In this document: piece after piece, positions 1 to 9,133 of the stretch
How positions within the stretch are numbered: position 1 is the stretch's first letter
Layout of the letters: every line of letters begins with the position of its first letter
Source: an uncultured Roseovarius sp.
GTDB lineage: Bacteria; Pseudomonadota; Alphaproteobacteria; Rhodobacterales; Rhodobacteraceae
Reading direction: 5' to 3'
NCBI GenBank assembly: GCA_951812895.1
Contig: OX638333.1
Location: 548,366-612,365 of the forward strand
DNA length: 64,000 nt
Translations under genes and position numbers: made by a program
The notes under the pieces: generated by a model
The model's database searches: none
Told to the model about the DNA's origin: nothing
The model's input: only the letters and a program-made list of their open reading frames with translations

Positions 1-1051
1 TCGCTTTCAACCCCTGCAAACGCTCCAGCAAAGCACCGCCCACAACGCGCGCGTTTTCCTGCACCTTGTCCTCACGGATCACCTGCAACACCGCGCGCCC
101 GGCGGCACAGCTTGTCGGGTTGGCGCCGTAAGTATGGAACATGAACTTCTCGGCCATCGGTGCTGCTATCTCTTTGCGTGCCACCACCGCACCCAACGGA
201 AACCCGTTGCCGATCCCCTTTGCCATCACCACGATATCAGGGATCACGCCATCGGCCTCGAACCCCCACATATTGTCGCCAGTCCGGCCAAAGCCTGATT
301 GCACCTCATCCGCGATATACAGCCCGCCCGCGGCACGCACCCGTTCTGCCGCACCTGACATGTAGCCGGATGGCATCTCGATGATCCCGCCATAGCCCTG
401 CACCGATTCCACCAGCATTCCGGCGATGCTGCCCGTGGTGGCCGAGCGGATCGTGGCCTCAATCTCGTCCAGATAGGGCGCAGCCCCCGCATTCTCGCCA
501 AATATCCCGCGATACTGGTTAGGTTCGGCCACAAAGGCCACGTTGCCTGGCATGCCAGGATGCCGCCATCCGCTGATCCCCGTGGCCGATTGGGCCGAAG
601 CCGTCGGCCCATGATAGGCCGTGCGCAGCGCCAGCAGGTCAAGATTGCCGGTGTAGGTCCGCGCCATGGTCATCGCCAGATCAATCGCTTCAGACCCTGA
701 ATTGGTGAAATGCACCACCCAGTCCGGCCCTGCGGGCATCGTCTCGGCCAGCTCTTCGGCCAGATGTGCGGGCGTGGGGTGATAGAACATCGTCGTGCAA
801 TGGGTCAGTTCCTGCGCCTGCTCTATCGCGGCGGCAACCACCTTGGGATGGGAATGGCCCACTGAAATACAAACATTCATCCCCAGCAGATCAATGTACT
901 TTCGATCCTCTGCATCCCACAGGTATTGCATCGACCCGCGCTTAAACACCATCGGCTCGGCAAAGGGCACAAACTTGCTTTGGCTCGCTGCGTAATACTT
1001 GTTCCGCCGCGCGGCGGTTGCTTCGATGGACCAGTCCGTTGTCAGTGTCAT
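1..1051 (-). CDS. Class III PLP-dependent aminotransferase (3' end beyond window)
   Basis: About 350 residues of a fold-type I class III aminotransferase, the AGXT2/4-aminobutyrate transaminase type, are readable before the frame leaves the window, so the C-terminus is missing. The start is the ATG at 1051, 16 bases after the stop of the upstream dehydrogenase gene. The sequence shows an early N-terminal GMNVCISVGHSHP block, a TNSGSEA phosphate-binding motif, the IADEVQSGFGRTG cofactor aspartate motif and the PLP lysine in MAKGIGNG (K278). Enzymes of this class move an amino group from an amine or omega-amino acid to pyruvate, glyoxylate or 2-oxoglutarate. Its position last in a run with two FAD-GcvT dehydrogenases and an MttB homologue suggests it handles the amino acid or glyoxylate left after demethylation. 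The exact substrate cannot be read from sequence. Confidence 0.9.
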   Translation of the reverse strand, partial: MTLTTDWSIEATAARRNKYYAASQSKFVPFAEPMVFKRGSMQYLWDAEDRKYIDLLGMNVCISVGHSHPKVVAAAIEQAQELTHCTTMFYHPTPAHLAEELAETMPAGPDWVVHFTNSGSEAIDLAMTMARTYTGNLDLLALRTAYHGPTASAQSATGISGWRHPGMPGNVAFVAEPNQYRGIFGENAGAAPYLDEIEATIRSATTGSIAGMLVESVQGYGGIIEMPSGYMSGAAERVRAAGGLYIADEVQSGFGRTGDNMWGFEADGVIPDIVVMAKGIGNGFPLGAVVARKEIAAPMAEKFMFHTYGANPTSCAAGRAVLQVIREDKVQENARVVGGALLERLQGLKA

Positions 1052-1067
1052 GGTGGTGTCCCTCACA

Positions 1068-3467
1068 TCAGGATTTCAGCTTTTCATTGCCCGGGTCATA
1101 GGGCGGTTTATCCAGTATCTCGGCGGAGCGTTTTCGCCCCAGAATGCGCAGGCTCAACCCGTCACGCGCATCCCGCTCGCGCAGATAGGCCAGCGCCAGA
1201 ACCTTGCCGGTCCGGTGGCCATAGGCGCCGGATGTGACCACGCCGACCACACCGTCGCCCTGATAGACAGGATGGGCATAAAACGGATCAACCTCACCGG
1301 GCTCAATCTCCAGCAACACCATATCCCAGGCATCCGCGCCCCGCCGTGCCAGCATCGCATCGCGCCCGGTGAAATCGCGGCCTTCCGGTCGAACCAGATA
1401 GCCAACACCGGATTCCTCGGGGCTGCGTTCCGTGGTCAGATCGCTGCCCCAGCCGCGATAGCCTTTTTCAAGCCTCATAGAATTTGCGGCATAAGCCCCA
1501 TAAAGCCCCACACCATGGGGCGCCCCAGCCTCTTCAAGCGCCAGGAACAGCGCGACAGCATGTTCCGCTGCCACATGCAGCTCCCAGCCCAGCTCGCCCA
1601 CATAAGACACACGCATGGCCCGCACCGGGATACCGGCGATGGCGATCTCGCGAACGCTCAACCAGCTCCCAAGGTCATCCTCCGCAAGGCTACCCAATAT
1701 GTCCCGCGATTTCGGCCCCATCAGGCCGATCACGGCCAGCGCCTCGCAATGATTGGCAATCTCCACGTCAAAGCCAGCCGCATGAGCACGCAGCACATCC
1801 CAGTCCCGCTCTTCTGCCGCCGCCGCGGAGGTAAGGTAGGCATGTGTCTCGCTCAACATCGCCACGGTGAATTCCGATGTCACCCCGCCCGCAGGGGTCA
1901 GTATATGGGTCAACCCCACGCGCCCCACACCCGGCGCGCGATTGGCCCCAAGACTGTCAACAAACGCCCGCGCGCCCGGCCCCGTCACCTCAAATTTCGC
2001 AAAAACCGACAGATCGGCCAGCGCCGCGCGCTCTGCCACAGCCTGACATTCCCGGCCAACCGGCTCAAACCAGTTGGCCCGCCGGAACGTCTCATCCGCC
2101 ACCGCACCCGGCACATCCGTAAACCAGTTCGGCCGCTCCCAGCCATAGGCCGCTCCCATAACTGCCCCGCGCGCCACCATCAGATCATGCAGGGGCGACA
2201 GCCGCAGGCCCCGGCCCGCCGGACGCTCCTCGTGCGGATAGTGCACACCAAATTGCAGGCCAAAACACTCCACGGCCTTGGCAACGCGATAGTCCCGGTC
2301 CGCCCATTGACCAAACCGTCGGCTGTCCACTGCCAAAGCATCCATCGGCGGCGCGCCATGGGTCATCCAATGGGCCAGAAACCAGCCCGCGCCGCCGCCT
2401 TCCATCACGCCCATGCTCGATCCGGTCAACAGCCACGCATTCTCAACACCATGCGCCGGACCGATCAGCGGATTGGCGTCGGGGGTAAAGGTGATTGGTC
2501 CGTTGATGACCGATTTCACACCTCCGTTTGCCACCGCCGGCACCCGCGCCATCGCGGCTTCGATAATATGCTCCACCCGGTCCAGATCGGGCGGCATCAG
2601 ATCGGCACCAAATTCCGGCGGCACACCGTCAACGGACCAAACCTGTGCATCCTTTTCATACGGCCCCAGGATCAACCCGTCGCGTTCCTGCCGGATATAC
2701 CAGCTTTCCTCGGGATCACGGATCATCGGCAGCTCAGGCAGGCCCGCGTCAATCCGCGCGGCCACCTCCGGCACCGTATCTGTCACCAGATACTGATGCA
2801 GAACAGGAACCGAAGGCACGTTGACACCCATCATCCGGCCAATCTCAAACCCCCAGGTTCCGGCAGCATTCACAACATGCGTGGCCTGATAGACCTCCCT
2901 TGCGGTCTCAACGATCCAGCAATCGCCCTCACGCCGGATTCCGTGCACAGGGTTGTAGCGCTTGATCACACCCCCGCCGCGCACCGCCACCTGCGCCATC
3001 GCATTGGTTGCCAACGTCGGATCCACATGCCCGTCATCCGGCTCATAAATCCCGCCCAAAAGCCCGTCCAGTTCGGCCAGCGGATGCAGCTCGGCAATGC
3101 GTTCAGGCGTCAACACCTCCAGCGGATAGCCGGTAAAATCGCTCAGACCTGCCACATGGGCAAACTCATCCATCCGGTCCGGGTTCCGCGTGATCCGCAT
3201 CGCCCCTGAGCGGTGAAAGCCACAAGATTGCCCCGTCTCTTCAGGCAGGATATCCCGGTACAGGCGGACCGAAGTTGCCCTCAACTCCTGAATCGTAGGG
3301 TTATGGGCAAAATGCGTGCACAGCCCCGCCGCATGCCAGGTCGATCCATGGGTCAGATCGTTCTTTTCGACCAGCACCACGTCGGACCACCCGGCCTTGA
3401 CCAGATGATACAGCAGCGACACACCCATCGCACCCCCGCCAATGATGACAACCTGCGCCCGGATCAT
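1068..3467 (-). CDS. FAD-dependent oxidoreductase fused to GcvT domain (dimethylglycine/sarcosine dehydrogenase family), copy 2
   Basis: This 799-residue protein has the layout of dimethylglycine and sarcosine dehydrogenases: an N-terminal DAO-type FAD domain (GGGAMGVSLLYHL dinucleotide motif near residue 12), then a FAD central domain and a C-terminal GcvT aminomethyltransferase-like domain from about residue 430. The STWHAAG motif near residue 43 contains the histidine that carries covalent FAD in dimethylglycine dehydrogenase. Family members oxidatively demethylate N-methyl amines and pass the one-carbon unit to tetrahydrofolate. The ATG overlaps the upstream stop in an ATGA (3464-3467), so translation is probably coupled to the paralogue before it. 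The two copies may form a heteromer or act on successive substrates. Substrate assignment is inference. Confidence 0.9.
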   Translation of the reverse strand: MIRAQVVIIGGGAMGVSLLYHLVKAGWSDVVLVEKNDLTHGSTWHAAGLCTHFAHNPTIQELRATSVRLYRDILPEETGQSCGFHRSGAMRITRNPDRMDEFAHVAGLSDFTGYPLEVLTPERIAELHPLAELDGLLGGIYEPDDGHVDPTLATNAMAQVAVRGGGVIKRYNPVHGIRREGDCWIVETAREVYQATHVVNAAGTWGFEIGRMMGVNVPSVPVLHQYLVTDTVPEVAARIDAGLPELPMIRDPEESWYIRQERDGLILGPYEKDAQVWSVDGVPPEFGADLMPPDLDRVEHIIEAAMARVPAVANGGVKSVINGPITFTPDANPLIGPAHGVENAWLLTGSSMGVMEGGGAGWFLAHWMTHGAPPMDALAVDSRRFGQWADRDYRVAKAVECFGLQFGVHYPHEERPAGRGLRLSPLHDLMVARGAVMGAAYGWERPNWFTDVPGAVADETFRRANWFEPVGRECQAVAERAALADLSVFAKFEVTGPGARAFVDSLGANRAPGVGRVGLTHILTPAGGVTSEFTVAMLSETHAYLTSAAAAEERDWDVLRAHAAGFDVEIANHCEALAVIGLMGPKSRDILGSLAEDDLGSWLSVREIAIAGIPVRAMRVSYVGELGWELHVAAEHAVALFLALEEAGAPHGVGLYGAYAANSMRLEKGYRGWGSDLTTERSPEESGVGYLVRPEGRDFTGRDAMLARRGADAWDMVLLEIEPGEVDPFYAHPVYQGDGVVGVVTSGAYGHRTGKVLALAYLRERDARDGLSLRILGRKRSAEILDKPPYDPGNEKLKS

Positions 3468-5839
3468 CCGCGCATCCTTTCGCCTTTGGGGTCAAACGGC
3501 GGCTCTGGCAACAGTTTCGCCGGATACATCCCGCCCGCCACCTCAATTTCAAAAACACGCTCTGCGGCTGCGGAGACCTCGATCAGCCCAAAGGCCAGCG
3601 TCAGCCCGGTCCGTGGCCCCCGCGCGCCGGATGTGGTCAGACCCACAACCCGGCCTGCCTCCCATATCGGCTCATCATGCAGGATCAGTGGTCCACCACT
3701 CACTTCCAACAGGCACAGCTTCTGCGTCAGGCCTTCTACCTTTTGCTGCTCCAATACAGCCTTGCCGACAAATTCTTTCGACCAGTCCACGGCAAATCCC
3801 AACCCGGCCTCTAACGGGCTAATCTCAGGGCCAAGATCATGACCCCAATGTTTGAACCCTTTCTCGACCCTGCATCCATCCAGTGCATAATGCCCCATCG
3901 GGTGCGCACCAGCACCGATCAGCGCTTCAAAAACGTGACCTGCCTGCCCGGCGGCGATGGACAATTCCCAGCCCAGCTCCCCAACAAAGCTCATCCTTGT
4001 CGCGCGACAACCAATTCCGGCCACATTCACATCGCGACAGGCGGAAAACGGGAAGCCCTGCCAGTCATCCCCCGAAAGCGTGGCCAGATGATCCCGCGCC
4101 CCGGCCCCCATCACGCCAATAACAGCCTCGGTCTCGGTCACATCGGCAATAGACACGTCCAGCCCCCGCGACCGGGCGTAGAGCAGCCCCAAGTCCCGCC
4201 ATCGCGTCGCAGCACCCGAGGTGATGCGGAACTGATCCGGCCCAAATCGCGTGACGGTCACATCCATCTCGATCCCACCCCGCGCATTCAGGATCAGCGT
4301 GTAAACCGCCCGCCCAACCGCACGACCAATCCGCGCCGTGCACAGCCCCTCCAGAAACGTCAACGCATCCGGACCGGTTACATCAAACTTGCCAAACGGT
4401 GTCAGGTCCAGCAGCGCGGTACCCTGTTCCATCACCGCCGCCTCGCGTGCCGCAATCGGCCACCACGGCTGATTCCCGACCGCGTAGGGCAGATCACATT
4501 CTGCATCGCTATGTGCATACCAAAGGCCACGCTCCCACCCGGCGGTCAGACCAAACTGCGCGCCCTCAGCAGCCCACAATTCATGCAATGCTGATTTGCG
4601 CAGCCCCCGGCCCGCCTTGGGCTGTTTGAACGGCCAGTGCATTGCAAACTGATCGCCCACCGCCTCCTGCATCCGTTCGGCCAGATGCCCGGCCGATGCC
4701 GCCGCCGGATCGGCACGCGCAACATCCACCTCCCACAAATCCATTGGCGCCGCCTCGTCCACCATCCAGTCGGCCAACACCCGGCCCACACCCGCGGATG
4801 ACATGATGCCCACCGAATTCATCCCGGCCGCGACATACAACCCATCCACAAACGGCGCCGCCCCGATCAGGGGGCGGGTGTCATTGGTAAAACTCTCCGG
4901 CCCGTTCATGAAATGCTGAATACCCACATGTTCCAGCCCCGGCATCAGGGTCAGTGCCGCCTCCATGAACGGCATGAACTGATCCCAATCCTCTGCCATC
5001 TCCAGAAAAGGCCGGTCGCCCTCTGGCCCAAAGGCGTTCCAGCATTTTGCATCCGGCTCAAACCCGCCAATGACCAGCTTTCCGGCATCCCCCTTGATAT
5101 AGGTGCCACCCTCCAGATCACGGATCACCGGGAACGGGACGGGAAGGTCCGGCACGGGTTCAGTGACCACATACATATGCTCAACCGCCTGCAAGGGCAG
5201 CGCCACACCCAGCGCATCCGCCAGCGGCTTTGCCCATGCGCCCCCACACAGTGCCACCTGATCCGCCCCGATAATCTCACCATCCGCCAGCCGCACGCCG
5301 GATACCGCACCGCCGCGCTTGAGAATATCCACCACTTCCGCACCTTCGCGGATGCGCACCCCGCCCTGCCGGGCAGCTTTCGCATAGGCCATGCACAGAT
5401 CTACTGGATTGACATTGCCATCCTCGGCCACGCTCAGCGCACCCACCAGCCCCTCACGGTTCAACCCCGGAACATTCACCTCCTCCGGGCCGATGATCTG
5501 TGGGGTCAAACCAAAGTGGCTGCCCAAAGAGGCGATCCGGTGCAGCTCATCCATCCGCTCCGGCCTGCGGGCCAGCCAATAGCCCCCGGTGCGCCGATAC
5601 CCGGTGCTCATCCCGGTGTCCTGCTCCAGCTTTGGAAACAGCTCCAGCGCGTACATCGCCAGCCGGGTCATATTTGGCGTCGCCCTTAATGGGCCGACGA
5701 TGCCCGCCGCATGCCAGCTGGTGCCGCTGGTCAGCTGGTTGCGCTCCAACAACAGCACGTCCTGTGCGCCACGTGCCGCCAGATGATAGGCAAGGCTCAG
5801 CCCGATTGCGCCGCCGCCGATGATCACGGTTCGGGTCAT
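3464..5839 (-). CDS. FAD-dependent oxidoreductase fused to GcvT domain (dimethylglycine/sarcosine dehydrogenase family), copy 1
   Basis: A 791-residue paralogue of the next gene with the same order of parts: FAD-binding GGGAIGLSLAYHL near residue 7, TSWHAAG with the putative flavinylated histidine, and a GcvT-like half containing SFVGELGWELS. I chose the ATG at 5839 over in-frame ATGs at 5848 and 5872 because an AAGAGG ribosome-binding site lies nine bases before it and the FAD motif then falls where the family has it. Probable role: oxidation of a di- or monomethylated amine with transfer of formaldehyde to folate. It is first of two tandem copies and lies about 235 bases after the mttB homologue. 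That gap holds a REP-like hairpin rather than a gene, so the dehydrogenases may be co-transcribed with mttB or have their own promoter. Confidence 0.9.
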   Translation of the reverse strand: MTRTVIIGGGAIGLSLAYHLAARGAQDVLLLERNQLTSGTSWHAAGIVGPLRATPNMTRLAMYALELFPKLEQDTGMSTGYRRTGGYWLARRPERMDELHRIASLGSHFGLTPQIIGPEEVNVPGLNREGLVGALSVAEDGNVNPVDLCMAYAKAARQGGVRIREGAEVVDILKRGGAVSGVRLADGEIIGADQVALCGGAWAKPLADALGVALPLQAVEHMYVVTEPVPDLPVPFPVIRDLEGGTYIKGDAGKLVIGGFEPDAKCWNAFGPEGDRPFLEMAEDWDQFMPFMEAALTLMPGLEHVGIQHFMNGPESFTNDTRPLIGAAPFVDGLYVAAGMNSVGIMSSAGVGRVLADWMVDEAAPMDLWEVDVARADPAAASAGHLAERMQEAVGDQFAMHWPFKQPKAGRGLRKSALHELWAAEGAQFGLTAGWERGLWYAHSDAECDLPYAVGNQPWWPIAAREAAVMEQGTALLDLTPFGKFDVTGPDALTFLEGLCTARIGRAVGRAVYTLILNARGGIEMDVTVTRFGPDQFRITSGAATRWRDLGLLYARSRGLDVSIADVTETEAVIGVMGAGARDHLATLSGDDWQGFPFSACRDVNVAGIGCRATRMSFVGELGWELSIAAGQAGHVFEALIGAGAHPMGHYALDGCRVEKGFKHWGHDLGPEISPLEAGLGFAVDWSKEFVGKAVLEQQKVEGLTQKLCLLEVSGGPLILHDEPIWEAGRVVGLTTSGARGPRTGLTLAFGLIEVSAAAERVFEIEVAGGMYPAKLLPEPPFDPKGERMRG

Positions 5840-5888
5840 GCGGCCCATCCTCTTAAACGGACAAAAAGCCACTTTTCGGCAATCCCAT

Positions 5889-5920
5889 CGCGCGGAATCA
5901 AGCCCGAAGGGCGCCGCGCG
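5889..5920. repeat. REP-like extragenic palindrome
   Basis: In the 235-base gap between mttB and the dehydrogenase genes, CGCGCGG (5889-5895) pairs with CCGCGCG (5914-5920) around an inner GCCC-GAA-GGGC hairpin. The same flanks (CGCGCGGAATCAAG, then CCGCG and a GATCG-CTGACCG tail) recur at 44181-44218 with a completely different inner stem. This points to a dispersed repeat family whose tip varies while its base is conserved. An in-frame ORF of 79 codons over this gap looks non-coding. Confidence 0.55.
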
Positions 5921-6074
5921 ATCGTCTGACCGCCCCGGTGGTCTGGCGATTTATCAAAGCTAGCACATCGCATTGATCTTTCGCGGATTTGGCAACCATA
6001 AAGCGCCCAGTGCAAACGCAGGATCGCCAGCCCGCGGTCAGCCAATCGCACGGCTATGTACCCAGCCACACCCA

Positions 6075-7607
6075 TCAGAAATAATCCTTCTCAGGCATCT
6101 CAGCCTTGCACCGCGCCACGTAATCCTGCAGCTCTTCATCAATTGCCGGGTCCAATCCGGGGTCTTCGTAGGCCTCCAGATGCGCTTTCCACAGTGCATT
6201 GGCGCGCTGTGCGGTGTCCAGACTGCCTGCCGCCTCCCATTGCTCATAGGAATTGTTGTCAGGTGTCTCAGGCCGGAACAGAGCCGTCAGGAAATTCGCC
6301 TGCGTATGCTCCGACCCCAGAAAATGCTGCCCCGGCCCGGTTGCGGCAATCGCCCCCATCGCCTGTGCATTTTCGCTCAGGTCAATTCCGTCAAAAAACC
6401 GTGCCATCTTTCCACACAGATCGGCATCAATCATTGTCTTCTCAAACCCTGTAACCAGCCCGCCTTCCAGCCAGCCGGTCGCATGGTTGATGTGATTTGC
6501 CCCGGCAAACATCGCCATCATCAGGCCCCAGGTCGCCTCTTGCTGGCTTTGCGCATCGGGAATTTTCGACGCGCTTAATGTCCCCACCGTATGCAGCGGC
6601 ACGCCCAGCCTGCGGGCCAGCTGCCCGGCGGCCAGAACCATCTGCCCAGCCTCAGGCGTACCAAAGGTCGGAGCCCCGGACTGCATCGACATGGTCGATG
6701 CAAACGATCCCATCAGACAGGGCACGCCGGGTTTAACCAGCTGCACCAATGTCAGACAGGCCAGCGCCTCGGCCAGCACCTGGGCCAACGTCCCGGCAAC
6801 TGTACAGGGGCTCATCGCACCGGTCAGAACCCAGGGCGTTGTTGCCACCGGCTGACCAGCCCGGGCATAGGTTTTCAACGCCCCGGACATCTTGCCATCC
6901 ATCACCAGCGGCGCATTGGTGTTCGAAACGGCATAGAGAACGGGGTTCTGCTCCACAAAATCCGCCCCAAAAACGATCTGCGCCATCTCAATCGACTGCC
7001 GCGCGCGTTCTTCGCCGATCAACGCCCCGAACAGCGGCCTGTCGGACCAGCGCAGATGGGCATAAAGCATATCCAGATGCCGTGTCGTCGCCGGCAAATC
7101 CACCGGCTCACACACCACGCCGCCTGAGTGATGCAGCCACGGAATGGTCTGATGCAGCTTCACCAGCGTGATAAAGTCATCATAGCTGGCATAACGCCGC
7201 CCCCGGTCCAGATCATGCACAAACGGCGGCCCCCACGACGGGCAAAGCACCGATGTATCGCCGCCCACCCGCACCGTATTGGCCGGATTGCGGGCGTGCT
7301 GATGATATTCCGCAGGTGCCGTGGCCTGAATGATCCCGCGGCACTGGCCCGGTTCAAACCGAACCCGTGTATCCTGTACATCGCACCCGGCCTCTTGGAA
7401 GATTTGCAGGATTTCGGGATCGTCGTGAAACTCCATCCCCGTCTCCTGCAGGATCCGGTCAGCGTTCTCTTCAATCAGGCACAGACCCTCTTCACTCAGC
7501 ACCGGCATCGGCCCGATCCGCCGCGTGATATACGGCACACGGGCCTGCTCCACCCCTTTGCGTACGGCCCCACGGCCCCGACGTTTGCGTTGCACGGTCT
7601 CAGCCAT
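6075..7607 (-). CDS. MttB-family methyltransferase (trimethylamine/betaine-type)
   Basis: This 510-residue protein belongs to the trimethylamine methyltransferase MttB superfamily. It has the family's TIM-barrel sequence features, for example ETGMEFHDDPEIL near residue 60, the HSGGVVCEPVDLP segment and a C-terminal acidic helix. The frame runs through without an internal TAG, so it is a non-pyrrolysine member, like glycine betaine or carnitine methyltransferases. A GGAGG ribosome-binding site lies 10 bases before the ATG. Characterised members move a methyl group from a quaternary or tertiary amine to a corrinoid protein. No corrinoid protein or corrinoid:THF methyltransferase gene is nearby; instead the next genes are FAD-GcvT enzymes. 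The substrate is therefore open: glycine betaine, proline betaine, carnitine or a related compound. Confidence 0.88.
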   Translation of the reverse strand: MAETVQRKRRGRGAVRKGVEQARVPYITRRIGPMPVLSEEGLCLIEENADRILQETGMEFHDDPEILQIFQEAGCDVQDTRVRFEPGQCRGIIQATAPAEYHQHARNPANTVRVGGDTSVLCPSWGPPFVHDLDRGRRYASYDDFITLVKLHQTIPWLHHSGGVVCEPVDLPATTRHLDMLYAHLRWSDRPLFGALIGEERARQSIEMAQIVFGADFVEQNPVLYAVSNTNAPLVMDGKMSGALKTYARAGQPVATTPWVLTGAMSPCTVAGTLAQVLAEALACLTLVQLVKPGVPCLMGSFASTMSMQSGAPTFGTPEAGQMVLAAGQLARRLGVPLHTVGTLSASKIPDAQSQQEATWGLMMAMFAGANHINHATGWLEGGLVTGFEKTMIDADLCGKMARFFDGIDLSENAQAMGAIAATGPGQHFLGSEHTQANFLTALFRPETPDNNSYEQWEAAGSLDTAQRANALWKAHLEAYEDPGLDPAIDEELQDYVARCKAEMPEKDYF

Positions 7608-7661
7608 CTTGCGGCAATCCTCCCTGCCCGGCAGTTAGCGCGCTCTGCCCGCAGCAATCAA

Positions 7662-7692
7662 TTGACTCCACGCTTCATTAGAATCTCTAATG
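7662..7692 (+). promoter_or_regulatory. Promoter and LysR-type operator between mttB and its regulator
   Basis: A perfect inverted repeat CATTAGA-ATC-TCTAATG lies at 7676-7692. Its core TTAGAATCTCTAA is a T-N11-A dyad, the usual LysR-type binding box. A plus-strand promoter fits on top of it: TTGACT at 7662-7667 and TCTAAT at 7686-7691, 18 bases apart. The operator would thus cover the -10 of the regulator gene, which fits autorepression, and lies about 70 bases upstream of mttB on the other strand, which fits activation. The promoter call is by eye. Confidence 0.6.
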
Positions 7693-7717
7693 ATGTCAAA
7701 TCAAACCCGGAGCCCCT

Positions 7718-8689
7718 ATGCCCGCCCGCATCTCAACCGACAGCAACCTGTTCAAAGCGATGGAAGTCTTCGTCGCCATCGTCGAAACCGGCCAGATGAC
7801 AGCGGCGGCCAGGCTGGTCGGCATGACCCAGTCCGCCGCCTCCCAGCACATCGCCAACCTCGAACGCAGCTATGACGCCCAGCTGATCGACCGCTCCACG
7901 CGCCCCGTCAAACCCACGCAGACGGGTGAGTTGATGTACCGCCACGCCACCCGCATCCTCAACTCTGTCGCCGATCTGGCCACCGATCTGCGCCACAAGG
8001 GGCCACACCCTATCAGCCGCCTGCGCGTCGGTATGCTCGCCTCAACTGCCACCACCCTGTCGGTGCCGCTGGTTCAGCTTGCGCGTGACCAATACCAAGT
8101 ACAGGACATGACCCTGCGCGCGGGTCAAAGCGGTGATCACGAAACCCTGCTGCGTACCAAAGAGGCCGATATCGTGATCAGCTCAAATCCGTTCTACGAC
8201 ATGGACGGGCTGGAACGGCACCCCGTGCTGACCGAATCCTTCCTGCTTGTGCTGCCCGCCTCCTATGATGGGCCATCGGACAATCTCGGCACCATCCTCT
8301 CGCGCCTGCCGCTGGTCCGCTTTGCCGACACCACCAATGTCGGCCGCCGGACCGAACAACACCTGCGCCGCCTCAAACTCGACGTGCCCCGCGTGATACA
8401 GGCCGACCGCTCCAGCATGGTCACCGCCTGCGTCGCCCGCGGCATGGGGTTCACCCTGCTCACCCCCACGCTGCTGATCGACGGCTTTGTCGAAGGCATG
8501 CCGATGAACATCCGCCCCCTGCCTGTCGCCGGCCTCTCCCGCCGGATCACCGCGGTGGCCCGCGATAAGGAACTCGGGCCCCTTCCCGCCGCTTTTGCCA
8601 CCGCCGCCCGCACCGCCCTGATCGACCAGATCGGGCGACAGATGGGCGAGACCGGCCTCGGCGCGGTCTCAACGGGCGAGGATGCGTGA
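7718..8689 (+). CDS. LysR-family transcriptional regulator
   Basis: At 323 residues this is of normal LysR length. The N-terminal winged helix-turn-helix spans about residues 10-70 (MEVFVAIVETGQMTAAARL followed by MTQSAASQHIANLE), and the rest is a periplasmic-binding-protein-like effector domain. It is transcribed away from the mttB homologue with a perfect T-N11-A palindrome between them, the classic arrangement of a LysR regulator and its target operon. It probably senses the methylated amine or a breakdown product and switches on mttB and the dehydrogenases, but the ligand is unknown. The cupin gene follows 81 bases downstream on the same strand and may belong to the same unit. Confidence 0.92.
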   Translation: MPARISTDSNLFKAMEVFVAIVETGQMTAAARLVGMTQSAASQHIANLERSYDAQLIDRSTRPVKPTQTGELMYRHATRILNSVADLATDLRHKGPHPISRLRVGMLASTATTLSVPLVQLARDQYQVQDMTLRAGQSGDHETLLRTKEADIVISSNPFYDMDGLERHPVLTESFLLVLPASYDGPSDNLGTILSRLPLVRFADTTNVGRRTEQHLRRLKLDVPRVIQADRSSMVTACVARGMGFTLLTPTLLIDGFVEGMPMNIRPLPVAGLSRRITAVARDKELGPLPAAFATAARTALIDQIGRQMGETGLGAVSTGEDA

Positions 8690-8770
8690 AAGCAAATCAA
8701 AGAGACCGTTGCAAATACCCCCGCCACAAGGAAGGATCAGAACCACACCCCAACCCCAACAGGCCCGCCC

Positions 8771-9133
8771 ATGTCCAACATCATTACCCTTGCAGAGGCC
8801 GACGCCGCCGCAACCTTTTTTCCCGACATGCAGGTCTGGTGGAACGGCAGGCTCGCCACCGGCACGCATCAGGAACTGTGCTGGGTCAAGTTCGAACCAC
8901 ACAGCACATACCCGATGCATTCCCACCCTTACGAACAGGTGAGCATTGTGGTTCAGGGCCGTATGCGCCTGACAGTGGGAGAGGAAGTGCGCGAGGTCGG
9001 CCCCGGCGATATGTGGTTCGCGCCGCCGGATATGATCCATGGTGGCGAGATTCTGGGCGACGAAAAGGTGATCTTCATCGACGTCTATGCACCCCCGACC
9101 AAGGGCCCCGAAGAGGATATCACCTATTACTGA
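8771..9133 (+). CDS. Single-domain cupin protein
   Basis: A 120-residue protein forming one cupin barrel. Cupin motif 1 is seen as HSHPYEQVSIVVQGRMRLTVG (histidines near residue 58, glutamate after HPY) and motif 2 as GPGDMWFAPPDMIHGG. The two histidines, the glutamate and the later histidine would bind one metal ion. Small cupins of this kind act as lyases or isomerases, or merely bind a ligand. Here it sits at the end of the putative methylamine/betaine locus, so a role on a pathway intermediate is likely but not proven. The ribosome-binding site is weak. Downstream the sequence enters repeat-derived non-coding DNA. Confidence 0.85.
   Translation: MSNIITLAEADAAATFFPDMQVWWNGRLATGTHQELCWVKFEPHSTYPMHSHPYEQVSIVVQGRMRLTVGEEVREVGPGDMWFAPPDMIHGGEILGDEKVIFIDVYAPPTKGPEEDITYY

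Noticed and set aside
999-3209. Plus-strand frame of 736 codons opposite the second FAD-GcvT gene
   Set aside because: Rich in arginine, proline and histidine with no family features; a shadow of a high-GC gene with clear FAD and GcvT motifs on the other strand.
5836-6075. 79-codon minus-strand frame between mttB and the dehydrogenases
   Set aside because: It overlaps a REP-like hairpin and the start of the dehydrogenase gene and has no protein-like pattern.
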